Below are positions 1 to 6,730 of a stretch of 14,916 nucleotides of DNA, piece after piece (position 1 is the stretch's first letter; every line of letters starts with the position of its first letter). Source of the DNA: M3007 sp964589365. GTDB lineage: Bacteria; Bacteroidota; Bacteroidia; Chitinophagales; Saprospiraceae. Both the position numbers and the translations under genes were made by a program. The notes beneath the pieces are model-generated. The model was not told the DNA's origin and made no database searches. It saw nothing but the letters and a program-made list of their open reading frames with translations. The stretch lies in assembly GCA_964589365.1 (NCBI GenBank), contig CAZPTQ010000139.1, positions 1 through 14,916 on the forward strand. The letters are read 5' to 3'.

Positions 1-328
1 CTTCCACAATAGGCGCGGCTTCTTCGACCGCCTCTACCACTGGAGCAACTTCTTCAGGGGCTTCTTCTACCACTGGAGCGACCTCTTCAGGGGCTTCTTC
101 TACCACTGGAGCAACTTCTTCAGGGGCTTCTTCTACCACTGGAGCAACTTCTTCAGCTACCACTTCAGGGGCTTCTTCCATTACTGCTTCCGTTTCCGCC
201 TCCATTGAAACTTCGGCGGATAAATCCGCAACTTCCTCAGTGGCGGTTACCTCAGCTTCATCTGAAACTTCTACTGTTTCTGGAGTTTCGGAGGATTCTT
301 GGATTGGATCTTTTTCTTCTTCTAACAT
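1..328 (-). CDS. Acidic low-complexity protein, N-terminal part (runs off the left edge)
   Basis: An open frame starts at the ATG read from 328 to 326 on the minus strand and stays open to the window edge (109 codons). It begins MLEEEKDPIQESSETPETVE and is almost wholly Glu, Val, Ala and Pro, with no signal peptide or membrane segment. From about residue 55 an 11-residue unit of the type EEAPEEVAPVV repeats four times, encoded by a 33-bp DNA repeat. The frame stays open and compositionally consistent, which supports it as coding. Acidic, disordered N-termini like this precede folded domains in several Bacteroidota proteins (DUF349-type proteins and translation factor IF-2 are examples), but the folded part is outside the window, so the function is unknown. 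A weak promoter-like TACCTTCG lies at 455-448, about 120 nt upstream of the start. Confidence 0.75.
   Translation of the reverse strand, partial: MLEEEKDPIQESSETPETVEVSDEAEVTATEEVADLSAEVSMEAETEAVMEEAPEVVAEEVAPVVEEAPEEVAPVVEEAPEEVAPVVEEAPEEVAPVVEAVEEAAPIVE
35..166. repeat. 33-bp tandem repeat, four copies, coding
   Basis: The string TACCACTGGAGC starts at 35, 68, 101 and 134, exactly 33 bp apart, and the intervening bases are nearly identical with only a few third-position differences. 33 is a multiple of three, so copy-number change adds or removes 11 residues without breaking the frame. The array lies inside the acidic N-terminal tract of the gene that runs off the left edge. The fourth unit is followed by a diverged partial unit with extra GCTACCACT. 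Confidence 0.9.
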
Positions 329-447
329 AGGAAAGTACTTGGTTTTCAACCGCTTGGAGTACGGAACGGGGAGTTTTTTTGTCGTAAACTTTTTTCGACT
401 TCACTTCGGGGCGAAGCCGTTGCCCCTCGCTTTTTCAAAAGCGGGCG

Positions 448-455
448 CGAAGGTA
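448..455 (-). promoter_or_regulatory. Possible weak -7 promoter box for the acidic protein gene
   Basis: TACCTTCG on the minus strand differs by one base from the Bacteroidota -7 consensus TAnnTTTG. It lies about 120 nt upstream of the start at 328, in the 193-nt gap between that gene and the LytTR regulator. No convincing -33 TTTG was seen. The rest of the gap (329-521) holds only a small GGGGC/GCCCC inverted repeat near 404-427 and AT-rich sequence. Confidence 0.25.
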
Positions 456-521
456 GTATAATTTATTTTGTGGAAAAAATTTGGACTGGAAAATTTTGCT
501 TTGGATTCGAGCAAGCCTGGA

Positions 522-1211
522 TTACAAGCCTTCAATCACCTGCCGATACTCCCTTCCAACTGGAATTGCCACCCCATTAACCTCCACCATTTCGGCAGTA
601 TAAGATTCAATTTTATTGATTGAAATGATAAATGACCGGTGTATCCGCTTGAATTGACTGGCGGGCAAAAGGCAACCGATTTCGTGCGTACTCATTTTTG
701 AGAGGTATTCTTTCTTTGTTGTGATAATCTTGACGTATTCCCTTTGGCTTTCAATATAAGCGATTTCGGAGAACAAGATTTTCACCTTTTTTTTCTGCAC
801 GGTCAGGAAGAAAAAATCTTTTCCCTCGCTGTCGTTTGTTTTCTTTTGTTCCTCATGAATGTTCTTAACTTTATTGACGGCTTTTAAGAATCGGTCAAAA
901 GCGAATGGCTTTAAGAGATAATCCGTTACACTCAAATCAAACCCTTCAACAGCGTATTTATGATAGGCGGTGGTAACAATTACAGCTGGTTGATGTGCCA
1001 ATGTTTTTAAAAAATCAATCCCTTTTAATTTGGGCAAATGGATATCCAGAAAAATCAGGTCAACAGGATTGTCCCGAAGAAATTCGGAAGCCAGAATAGC
1101 ATTTTTGAAAGCCCCTTTCAAATCCAAAAATGACAACTGTGCGATATACTCCACCAGAATTTTTACGGCCAATGGCTCATCCTCGATGAGGATGCACTTT
1201 ATTTTAGACAT
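522..1211 (-). CDS. LytTR-family response regulator, pair 1
   Basis: A DNA-binding response regulator of 229 residues, normal for the LytR/AlgR type. The receiver domain (about 4-120) has the acidic pocket E10-D11, the phospho-acceptor D56 in FLDIHLP, T80/T81, and K101 in the DYLLKP motif. A charged linker (about 115-130) leads to a LytTR domain (about 130-229) with the family motifs AYIESQREYVKI, FKRIHRSFIIS and IPVGREYR. The start ATG overlaps the end of the upstream kinase gene by 8 nt (ATGTCTAA), so the two are probably translationally coupled and form one two-component system. LytTR proteins typically bind pairs of direct repeats about two helical turns apart; such repeats lie in the divergent promoter at 2275-2310. 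Targets are inferred, not shown. Confidence 0.95.
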   Translation of the reverse strand: MSKIKCILIEDEPLAVKILVEYIAQLSFLDLKGAFKNAILASEFLRDNPVDLIFLDIHLPKLKGIDFLKTLAHQPAVIVTTAYHKYAVEGFDLSVTDYLLKPFAFDRFLKAVNKVKNIHEEQKKTNDSEGKDFFFLTVQKKKVKILFSEIAYIESQREYVKIITTKKEYLSKMSTHEIGCLLPASQFKRIHRSFIISINKIESYTAEMVEVNGVAIPVGREYRQVIEGL

Positions 1212-2271
1212 GGCTGGAAAGGTTTATGCTTAGTGACGCTGTAAACTCATTTGTTTCTTGCTGGACCGACAGGTCGTAGGCTGTATAAAGCAATTCCAGT
1301 TGGCGTCGCAGATTGGAAAGGCCAATATTTTCCTTCACACGCTCTTCTTCCAAAGGATTTTCAGTGGAGTTTTTTACAATAAAATTCAATTGATTGTGGC
1401 TCACAGCAAGGAAAATGTGCACAAATGGTTGGTTTATGGTTTCGGAAACCCCATGCTTGAAGGCGTTTTCAACCAATGGAATCAGCAATAGGGGCGGTAT
1501 CGGTTGTTTCATGTCCTTTATTTCATACCTGAAATCAACACGCAAGGTGTCGTCGTAGCGCAGTTTTTCGAGGGCAATGTAATCGCTGATGATTTTAACC
1601 TCCTGCCCGATGTTTATGTACGCTCCGCCAGCTTCGTACAGCATAAATCGCATTATTTCCGATAAGCGCAAAATGGATTCGGGGGCCATGTCAGACTTGT
1701 CTTTTGCCAACGAATAAACATTATTTAGGGTGTTAAATAAAAAATGAGGGTTCGTCTGTGACTTGAGGTAGTTCAGTTCTGCTTCCTGTTTTTCAATACG
1801 GAGTTGTTGGGCTGTTTGCTTTAGGTTTATGTAATCGTACACATGTTTTATGATTCCAAAAAAGAAAAAAGACCAAATAGCATAAGGAAAGTGATAGCAA
1901 ACTCCATCTATCAAAGCGCTGTGACTTTTCAGAGAAGTGTAAATATGCAATTGAATCCCGACAAACCTCCAAGCAAATAAACCAAATGAATACAATAAGA
2001 ATTGGACGCCTAATATAAAAAAGGATTTTAGGATATTTTTTCTGCTTATTTGGGGCAGGAGTTTTTCAAAAAATATATAGTTGACAACAATGATGTAGAT
2101 AGCCCGCCAAATGTTGTTTGCGGTTCTTGGCCCGATAGTCTCGGGATACATTATTGATTCACCAAACAACCAGATCATCAGGTAAACCAATCCCACCCAC
2201 AGGTAAAACCCGAACTGTTTCGCTTCGATTAAAGCCTGTACCGCCCTCACTGCTCGATGAATCGTTGACAT
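1204..2271 (-). CDS. LytS/YehU-type sensor histidine kinase, pair 1
   Basis: A membrane sensor kinase of 355 residues of the His_kinase (PF06580) type, which pairs with LytTR regulators. Four hydrophobic segments (about 21-37, 57-68, 84-104 and 128-142) form a compact membrane sensor domain with no large extracellular loop. A coiled linker (146-170) follows, then the phospho-acceptor H176 in QTNPHFLFNTLNN. The ATP-binding part has the N-box PLVENAFKHG (265-274) and the G-box region NIGLSNLRRQLELLY (315-329). The start ATG at 2271 puts the first membrane segment at residue 21. The gene overlaps its regulator by 8 nt and is divergent from the haloperoxidase-like gene. Its 5' leader carries heptamer-phased CAAC repeats. 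The ligand is unknown. Confidence 0.95.
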   Translation of the reverse strand: MSTIHRAVRAVQALIEAKQFGFYLWVGLVYLMIWLFGESIMYPETIGPRTANNIWRAIYIIVVNYIFFEKLLPQISRKNILKSFFILGVQFLLYSFGLFAWRFVGIQLHIYTSLKSHSALIDGVCYHFPYAIWSFFFFGIIKHVYDYINLKQTAQQLRIEKQEAELNYLKSQTNPHFLFNTLNNVYSLAKDKSDMAPESILRLSEIMRFMLYEAGGAYINIGQEVKIISDYIALEKLRYDDTLRVDFRYEIKDMKQPIPPLLLIPLVENAFKHGVSETINQPFVHIFLAVSHNQLNFIVKNSTENPLEEERVKENIGLSNLRRQLELLYTAYDLSVQQETNEFTASLSINLSSHV

Positions 2272-2310
2272 GATTCCGTTGTTTGTTGACCCTTCTCCGT
2301 TGTTCGTTGA
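2254..2310. promoter_or_regulatory. Direct repeats at 21-bp spacing in the divergent promoter; candidate LytTR operator
   Basis: TCCGTTGTTTGTTGA (2275-2289) and TCCGTTGTTCGTTGA (2296-2310) match at 14 of 15 positions and start exactly 21 bp apart, two helical turns. A weaker third copy (10 of 15) ends at 2268, again 21 bp away, overlapping the kinase start. LytTR regulators are known to bind paired direct repeats with about this spacing. Relative to the plus-strand -7 box at 2341-2348, the two good copies would lie roughly between -78 and -43, a normal activator position, and no -33 element is seen there. The units also show an underlying 7-bp phase (TTG at 2279, 2286, 2300 and 2307), so a plain heptamer repeat is an alternative. 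Confidence 0.5.
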
Positions 2311-2340
2311 TGCGGGCGATCAGTGCTTTTTTGCCACCAA

Positions 2341-2348
2341 TACTTTTG
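2341..2348 (+). promoter_or_regulatory. -7 promoter box for the haloperoxidase-like gene
   Basis: TACTTTTG matches the Bacteroidota TAnnTTTG consensus and ends 18 nt before the ATG at 2367, giving a short leader. No TTTG or TTG occurs at the usual 19-21 bp upstream, so the promoter may depend on an activator binding the repeats at 2275-2310. Confidence 0.5.
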
Positions 2349-2350
2349 TG

Positions 2351-2358
2351 CAAAAATA
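2351..2358 (-). promoter_or_regulatory. -7 promoter box for the kinase/regulator operon
   Basis: Read on the minus strand this is TATTTTTG, a full TAnnTTTG match, two bases away from the plus-strand box. The implied leader of about 75 nt contains the heptamer-phased repeats. The two boxes together form an inverted repeat, so polymerase could hardly occupy both at once. Confidence 0.45.
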
Positions 2359-2366
2359 CTTAAACT

Positions 2367-3707
2367 ATGAAAAAAAGCGCATTCATTCTCTCAACACTTT
2401 TTATGCTGGCCTTTTGCCTGAAAGCCCAGGTAGAACCTACGGCAGGCAACTGGACAACCTGGTTCATCCCATCGGGCAAAGCCTATCGCTTGCCGCCACC
2501 GCCGTCCTACAAGGATGAAATCAAAGGGGTAATTTCCCAACAACAAAACCTGGATTCTGCAACCAGGCAACAAATTGAATATTGGAATGCTGGTGCACCC
2601 AGTTATCATTGGCAGCATCTGATGAGCGATTTGTGGATGACGGATGCACTCAACGACGGAATTCTGGCGAACATGCTGATGAGCGTTGCTACTTACGATG
2701 CGCTCATTGCTGCCTGGGACACCAAATATGCCTATAACCGCCCACGCCCATTTGCAGCAAGTACCAAGATACATGCCCATGGATTAAAGCCTGAAAGCCC
2801 TTCTTACCCCTGCGAGCACGCTGTGGCTGCTGGTGTAGCCGCCACTATTATTGCCCATTTCTTTCCTGCGATGGCCGATTCGGTGCAGCAAATGGCAGAA
2901 CAAGCGATGGCCTCGCGGATAGCGGCTGGTCTGGCCTTCCCAAGCGATACACGCGCCGGTTTTGAACTCGGCAAACGAATTGCCGAAATTGAAATCGAAC
3001 ACACCAAGGATTTTCAATACAAAGCTGCCTGGGATGGAAAAATACCGGATAAGCCGGGTTTGTGGAATGGCAAATTTGCAATGCTCCCCTATGCCGGGCG
3101 CAATAAAACCGTGGTTTTGGACAATGGCAGCCAGTTTCGGCCTGGTCCTCCGCCTGATTTTGCAATAGACATGGCAGAACTGAAAAACTTCAAACAAACG
3201 GAGCGTTCCATGGGCAATGCCTTACAATTTGCAACGCAGTCAGTATTTGAGGATTTGCTGGACAAAAAAATATTCGAATACAACATTCATCTGAACCCGC
3301 CACGGGCTGCCAGGATGTACGCCCTTGCCGCCATCGGGACTTATGATGGCTTCGTTGCCTGTTGGGATGCCAAATATACCTATTGGGGTATTCGTCCCGA
3401 ACAGTACGATCCCACTTTCCAACCGCTCCTTAAAAGCCCACCCTTTCCTGGCTATCCATCCGGCCATGCCGCAATCACTGGGGTTATGGGGGAGATTTAT
3501 TCGTACTTATTTCCCTCCGAAAGGGCCTTGTTTGAGCAAAAAGCCAAAGACGGCGCAGAATCCCGGTTTCAGGCGGGCATCCATTTCCGTACCGACAATG
3601 ATGTGGCGTTGGAACTGGGCAAAAAGGTGGCCGGCGCAATTATCCAAAAAGTGAAACAAGATGGTGCCGATCAGGTGATAATATCGAAGGCTTGGAAAAA
3701 CAAATAG
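2367..3707 (+). CDS. Exported vanadium-dependent haloperoxidase/PAP2-superfamily protein
   Basis: A signal peptide (about 1-20, MKKSAFILSTLFMLAFCLKA then Q) is followed by two PAP2-like halves. The C-terminal half has the complete vanadate/phosphate-binding signature: K336-x6-R343-P344, P364-S-G-H367, and S399-R-x5-H406, with H367 as acid-base catalyst and H406 as the vanadate or phosphate ligand. The N-terminal half has a matching but degenerate set: K120-x6-R127-P128, PCEH at 148-151, and SR at 183-184 with Ala190 in place of the ligand His. Known vanadium chloroperoxidases also have two helical bundles with a single active site. The enzyme probably acts in the periplasm or outside the cell as a haloperoxidase or acid phosphatase; sequence alone cannot separate these. 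It is divergent from the LytS/LytTR pair, which probably regulates it. Confidence 0.9.
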   Translation: MKKSAFILSTLFMLAFCLKAQVEPTAGNWTTWFIPSGKAYRLPPPPSYKDEIKGVISQQQNLDSATRQQIEYWNAGAPSYHWQHLMSDLWMTDALNDGILANMLMSVATYDALIAAWDTKYAYNRPRPFAASTKIHAHGLKPESPSYPCEHAVAAGVAATIIAHFFPAMADSVQQMAEQAMASRIAAGLAFPSDTRAGFELGKRIAEIEIEHTKDFQYKAAWDGKIPDKPGLWNGKFAMLPYAGRNKTVVLDNGSQFRPGPPPDFAIDMAELKNFKQTERSMGNALQFATQSVFEDLLDKKIFEYNIHLNPPRAARMYALAAIGTYDGFVACWDAKYTYWGIRPEQYDPTFQPLLKSPPFPGYPSGHAAITGVMGEIYSYLFPSERALFEQKAKDGAESRFQAGIHFRTDNDVALELGKKVAGAIIQKVKQDGADQVIISKAWKNK

Positions 3708-3721
3708 GCAAGTCGCCTATT
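3703..3721. terminator. Shared bidirectional hairpin between convergent genes
   Basis: AATAGGC (3703-3709), loop AAGTC, GCCTATT (3715-3721) form a perfect 7-bp stem. The TAG stop of the haloperoxidase-like gene (3705-3707) and the TAG stop of the desaturase-like gene (3719-3717) sit at mirror positions within the stem. T-runs are short in both directions (TTCTT rightwards, TTGTTTTT further leftwards after the stem), so terminator strength is uncertain. Confidence 0.6.
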
Positions 3722-4556
3722 CTTCAAACTTCGCGCCCACAGGTGGGCGGTATTTCAAAAAAGGCAATTTCAGCAGTTCCCAGACATTGGAATGTTCTTT
3801 CGGGTCGGGGTGGGTGTCAATACCGAACACAAGTTTGTCGTTGTCCATTTTGGCAAAGGTGCCAAACAAGCGGTCCCAAACCGAGAAAATATTGCCGAAG
3901 TTCGTGTCGGTATATGGCAGCACATGGTGGTGGTGTACTCGGTGCATCCCGGGGGTGACAAGCACCCAACTCAGCGCATCGTCGAGCCATTTGGGGAACT
4001 GGATGTTGGCATGGTTGAATTGGGTAAACACCAGAGAAAGCGATTGGTACATAAAAACAAGGCTGATCGGCGCACCCACCACGATGATCCCCAGCATCGT
4101 GAAAACAAAGCGGAAAACGCTCTCGCCCGGATGGTGGCGGTTGGCCGTAGTGGTATCCACGTTTGGGTCAGTGTGGTGTACCAAATGGAAACGCCACATC
4201 CATTTCACCCTATGTTCCATCCAGTGAATGAAATAAGCACCCACAAGATCCATCAACAGCAACCCAACGACAAAAAACAGCCAAAGTGGCATCTCTGGCA
4301 ACCACTGGAGGAAGCCGATTTTTTCGGCAACCACCCAATCAGCCGTACCCAAGAGTATGAAGGCCATCATAAAATTGACCAACACAGTGGTAAGCGTGAA
4401 GAAGAGATTGATGCCCGTATGGGCTGCTTTTTTGTAAGAACTGCGATAGTAGGGCAGGCCGCTCTCAAGCAGCAAGAAAAATGTGAGACCGCCCAGCAAA
4501 ATCGCGCTGCGGTGCGAGGAGGGGATGTTTGCGAAATAGTCGGCGATGGGTTCCAT
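3717..4556 (-). CDS. Sterol desaturase/fatty acid hydroxylase-family membrane protein
   Basis: A polytopic membrane protein of 279 residues, typical for the FA_hydroxylase (PF04116) family of di-iron enzymes that hydroxylate or desaturate lipids. Hydrophobic segments lie at about 17-32, 50-70, 90-110 and 148-178. The histidine clusters that hold the two irons are all present: H111-x3-H115, H124-x2-H127-H128, RHH at 140-142, and H205-x2-H208-H209 followed by H210-H211. The substrate cannot be told from sequence; bacterial relatives act on sterols, carotenoids, fatty acids or ether lipids. The gene is convergent with the haloperoxidase-like gene, their stop codons being 9 nt apart. The leader before the ATG at 4556 is rich in GAAAC/GAACT-like repeats and has no Shine-Dalgarno sequence. 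Confidence 0.92.
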   Translation of the reverse strand: MEPIADYFANIPSSHRSAILLGGLTFFLLLESGLPYYRSSYKKAAHTGINLFFTLTTVLVNFMMAFILLGTADWVVAEKIGFLQWLPEMPLWLFFVVGLLLMDLVGAYFIHWMEHRVKWMWRFHLVHHTDPNVDTTTANRHHPGESVFRFVFTMLGIIVVGAPISLVFMYQSLSLVFTQFNHANIQFPKWLDDALSWVLVTPGMHRVHHHHVLPYTDTNFGNIFSVWDRLFGTFAKMDNDKLVFGIDTHPDPKEHSNVWELLKLPFLKYRPPVGAKFEE

Positions 4557-4605
4557 AACAAGTGAAAAGTTTCAAGTGGGGAGTTCATAGTTTTAGGTTC
4601 AATGT

Positions 4606-4625
4606 TTCAAAAACCTACGAGGTTT
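4606..4625 (-). terminator. Hairpin with T-run after the Asp-box protein gene
   Basis: On the minus strand AAACCT-CGT-AGGTTT (4625-4611) forms a perfect 6-bp stem followed by TTG, giving a short uridine run from the stem end. It begins at the first base of the TGA stop (4627-4625) of the secreted Asp-box gene and precedes the leader of the desaturase-like gene. It is AU-rich, so probably a weak terminator. Confidence 0.45.
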
Positions 4626-5884
4626 CACAACTTCGCAAACCGCCTCACATAAAGTCCATGGTTTCGTTGCACCCCCAAGAAATAAGCCCCTGGCGGAACC
4701 CCTGAACAATCCGTCCGAAACTGATAATCGCCCGGAGGAAGCTGCCGCTCATGATATACTTCTCGAAGGAAAACACCCTCCGCTGAATAGATGCCCATGC
4801 GCAGATTGTCGCGCACCGGCAAATGGAACTGGATGTCCAAAAAGTGGCCCGCTGGATTGGGAGATAGGCTGACTTCAAATCCATCGTCTTTTACCGTTGG
4901 GCGCAGTGGCTGAACGGTATTGCTGGAAGTGCTGTCGGAAAATTTGTAGACGGAATTGCCGGAGGCAAATGCCAGGGTGGAATCGAGGAAATAAAACCTG
5001 TTGTAATTGCCCCCAAAATTATTGAATACCCAGTTTTCTCCGCTGTCGAAAGTCTCGTAAAAACCACTCCCATAACTTCCTACCCAGCCATGCTGTGGCG
5101 TTGCAAATCCGATGCCTTCCATATCTGCTATGGGCGCATCCATTTCGACCCACGTTTGTCCGCCGTCGAGGGATTTGGTAAATTTCCCATCGCCAAATGT
5201 CTGGATAGAGCCTACCCAAAAGTCGGTCGTAACCTCCTGGATTTTCCAGACATATTGTCCCGCAGGACTAGACTCGAACTTTTTTGTCCAAGTCTGGCCC
5301 CCATTCGTAGTGTACAAAATGACACCTCGGCTCGCCGGACTTTTGCCAGTTACAAACCCGGTGTCGCGGCTTATGAAAAAAACATCTACCAAGGCTTTGG
5401 CATGATTGGCCATGTTGTAGCTCGTCCAGGTAATGCCACCGTCGGTGGTTTTTAGGAAAAAGCCAGGGGTATCCCATTGTCCAACTGCATAGGCATAAAG
5501 ACTATCCACGATAGAAATACCACAAACCGCCTGTGGGGAGGGTGTGATGGACGGGGCAAGGTTCGTCCAGGTATGCCCCCCATCGGTGCTGCGCAGGAAT
5601 TTGTTGTCGAGCGTTCCTGCGTAGCCGATGTTTTCGTTGTAAAATTCGATGCATCGAAAATAGGAATCGGTGCTGTACACATTTTCCCAAGTGGCCCCGC
5701 CATCGGTGGTTTTGAATATTTTACCATTTGAATCCGCGCTCCAACCAAGCTGACTGTTGAGAAAAAAGACATCGTCAATACGCCCTCCGCTACTCGGTGC
5801 ATTGGGCAGGTAATGCCAGCTGCTTTGGGCAAAAATATAGGTGGCAGAGAATAGGACTATTGCGAAGGCAAGCAGATTCTTCAT
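4625..5884 (-). CDS. Secreted Ycf48/BNR-like Asp-box repeat protein with T9SS C-terminal domain
   Basis: A signal peptide (MKNLLAFAIVLFSATYIFA, 1-19) is followed by six Asp-box repeats of the (S/T)xDGGxTW type at about 59-66, 99-106, 146-153, 192-199, 238-245 and 278-285, the last degenerate (TFDSGENW). These mark blades of a beta-propeller like Ycf48 or sortilin/BNR proteins. A Por-secretion-type C-terminal domain (about 337-419) runs from LSPNPAGHFLDIQF to LYVRRFAKL and would direct export across the outer membrane by T9SS. The start at 5884 was chosen over an in-frame ATG 48 nt upstream because the signal peptide begins there and a TAnnTTTG box (5913-5906) lies just before it. The binding partner is unknown; such propellers in Bacteroidota are usually surface or extracellular proteins. 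Confidence 0.88.
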   Translation of the reverse strand: MKNLLAFAIVLFSATYIFAQSSWHYLPNAPSSGGRIDDVFFLNSQLGWSADSNGKIFKTTDGGATWENVYSTDSYFRCIEFYNENIGYAGTLDNKFLRSTDGGHTWTNLAPSITPSPQAVCGISIVDSLYAYAVGQWDTPGFFLKTTDGGITWTSYNMANHAKALVDVFFISRDTGFVTGKSPASRGVILYTTNGGQTWTKKFESSPAGQYVWKIQEVTTDFWVGSIQTFGDGKFTKSLDGGQTWVEMDAPIADMEGIGFATPQHGWVGSYGSGFYETFDSGENWVFNNFGGNYNRFYFLDSTLAFASGNSVYKFSDSTSSNTVQPLRPTVKDDGFEVSLSPNPAGHFLDIQFHLPVRDNLRMGIYSAEGVFLREVYHERQLPPGDYQFRTDCSGVPPGAYFLGVQRNHGLYVRRFAKL

Positions 5885-5905
5885 AGAGAAAGTAGTTTTA
5901 AGCCC

Positions 5906-5913
5906 CAAATCTA
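5906..5913 (-). promoter_or_regulatory. -7 promoter box for the Asp-box protein gene
   Basis: TAGATTTG on the minus strand matches TAnnTTTG and lies 21 nt before the ATG at 5884, between the stop of the ASPIC/UnbV fragment and this gene. No clear -33 element was found. It supports the shorter start for the Asp-box gene and independent transcription. Confidence 0.45.
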
Positions 5914-5932
5914 CACCAAGCTCTGTTACCAT

Positions 5933-6706
5933 TCACCTTGCTCTCAGCAACATTTCTGCCGCCAGCCAATTGTTTCCCTGCAACTGCAAGGCGTAATTCC
6001 CCGCAGGTACTTTCGCGCCTTGAGTATTGCGACCGTCCCAGCCCCATTCGTTTCGGCCCGTTGCGGCATTTATTTTTTGGAAAAAAATGATCTTTCCCTG
6101 CATATCCACGATTTGGAGCAATACCATTTCTGATTCAGACTGTTCCCAAACCACCGTCACCGAATCCGACGAGGGGTTGGGTTGCAAAGCCAAATTCCTG
6201 CTGGCCGGGCCGCTGAAAGGCGGCTGGGAAACGCTCGATAACCCGTTGCCTTCTATCAGGGTCAAACAATGGTTTGTTCCCAGATTACCAAACAATTGTT
6301 CCAGACCCGAGTGCCATTGCACCGTCATCGTCACCGAATCCGCGTCGGCAAGGCCAAAATGGGCACTCATTTGGTTTTGGCCGCAATAGCCAGATTGGGC
6401 GCTTATTTCGCGAAGTTGGGTCACTTGCTGGCCATTGATAATCGCCGTCAACCAAACTTTTGCCCCAATAGCCGAACGGTTGCTGGTAGTGCCTGCGAGA
6501 TTGATTTCCAACCAATTGTTGCCATTTTCGGCACTGTGGTTTTCGTAGAGGTAATCGGTTTGACTGGCATTGAGGCAGGTCGCCACACCCAGGTCCAAAT
6601 CGCCGTCGCAATCCCAATCCCCGAACGCGCAGCCGTAAGACCAGCCATCATCCAGCGCAGGTATTTCGGTGGTGTTTTTGGTAAAGGTTCCGTCTCCGAC
6701 TCGACG
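5933..6706 (-). pseudogene. FG-GAP/ASPIC-UnbV (CRTAC-like) secreted protein, 5'-truncated remnant
   Basis: The C-terminal part of a secreted FG-GAP/VCBS repeat protein. From the 5' side it shows VGDGTFTKN, typical of the start of an FG-GAP repeat, then a calcium-binding loop DWDCDGDLDL (about 6619-6590), an ASPIC/UnbV domain (about 6514-6248; NWLEINLAG, IGAKVWL, CGQNQMSAHFGL), and a T9SS-type tail (about 6187-5936; LALQPNPSSDSVTVVW to VPAGNYALQLQG). Relatives have a signal peptide and several more repeats, typically 500 residues or more in total, all missing here. Homology stops at about 6700. The frame stays open to an ATG at 6826, but those roughly 40 residues are antisense to the kinase coding sequence and look like no FG-GAP protein. 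Hence a truncated gene, through rearrangement or an assembly join. Confidence 0.78.
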
Positions 6707-6730
6707 ATTGATTTTTGGAGTTACCGCATT

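Noticed and set aside
35..166. Regular repeats that could suggest a CRISPR array
   Set aside because: The 33-bp units are contiguous, with no spacers, and are read in frame as an acidic protein repeat.
3792..4565. Long plus-strand open frame opposite the desaturase-like gene
   Set aside because: It is antisense to a gene with all di-iron histidine motifs, and its translation is His/Lys-rich with no recognisable domain.
5885..5932. N-terminal extension of the Asp-box protein by 16 residues
   Set aside because: It would put MVTELGVDLGLKTTFS before a canonical signal peptide and would place the TAnnTTTG box inside the coding region.
6269..6730. 5' extension of the second kinase frame to an upstream ATG at 6269
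   Set aside because: This part is antisense to the ASPIC/UnbV domain and T9SS-protein sequence and shows no membrane sensor pattern; the frame is open by chance across the junction.
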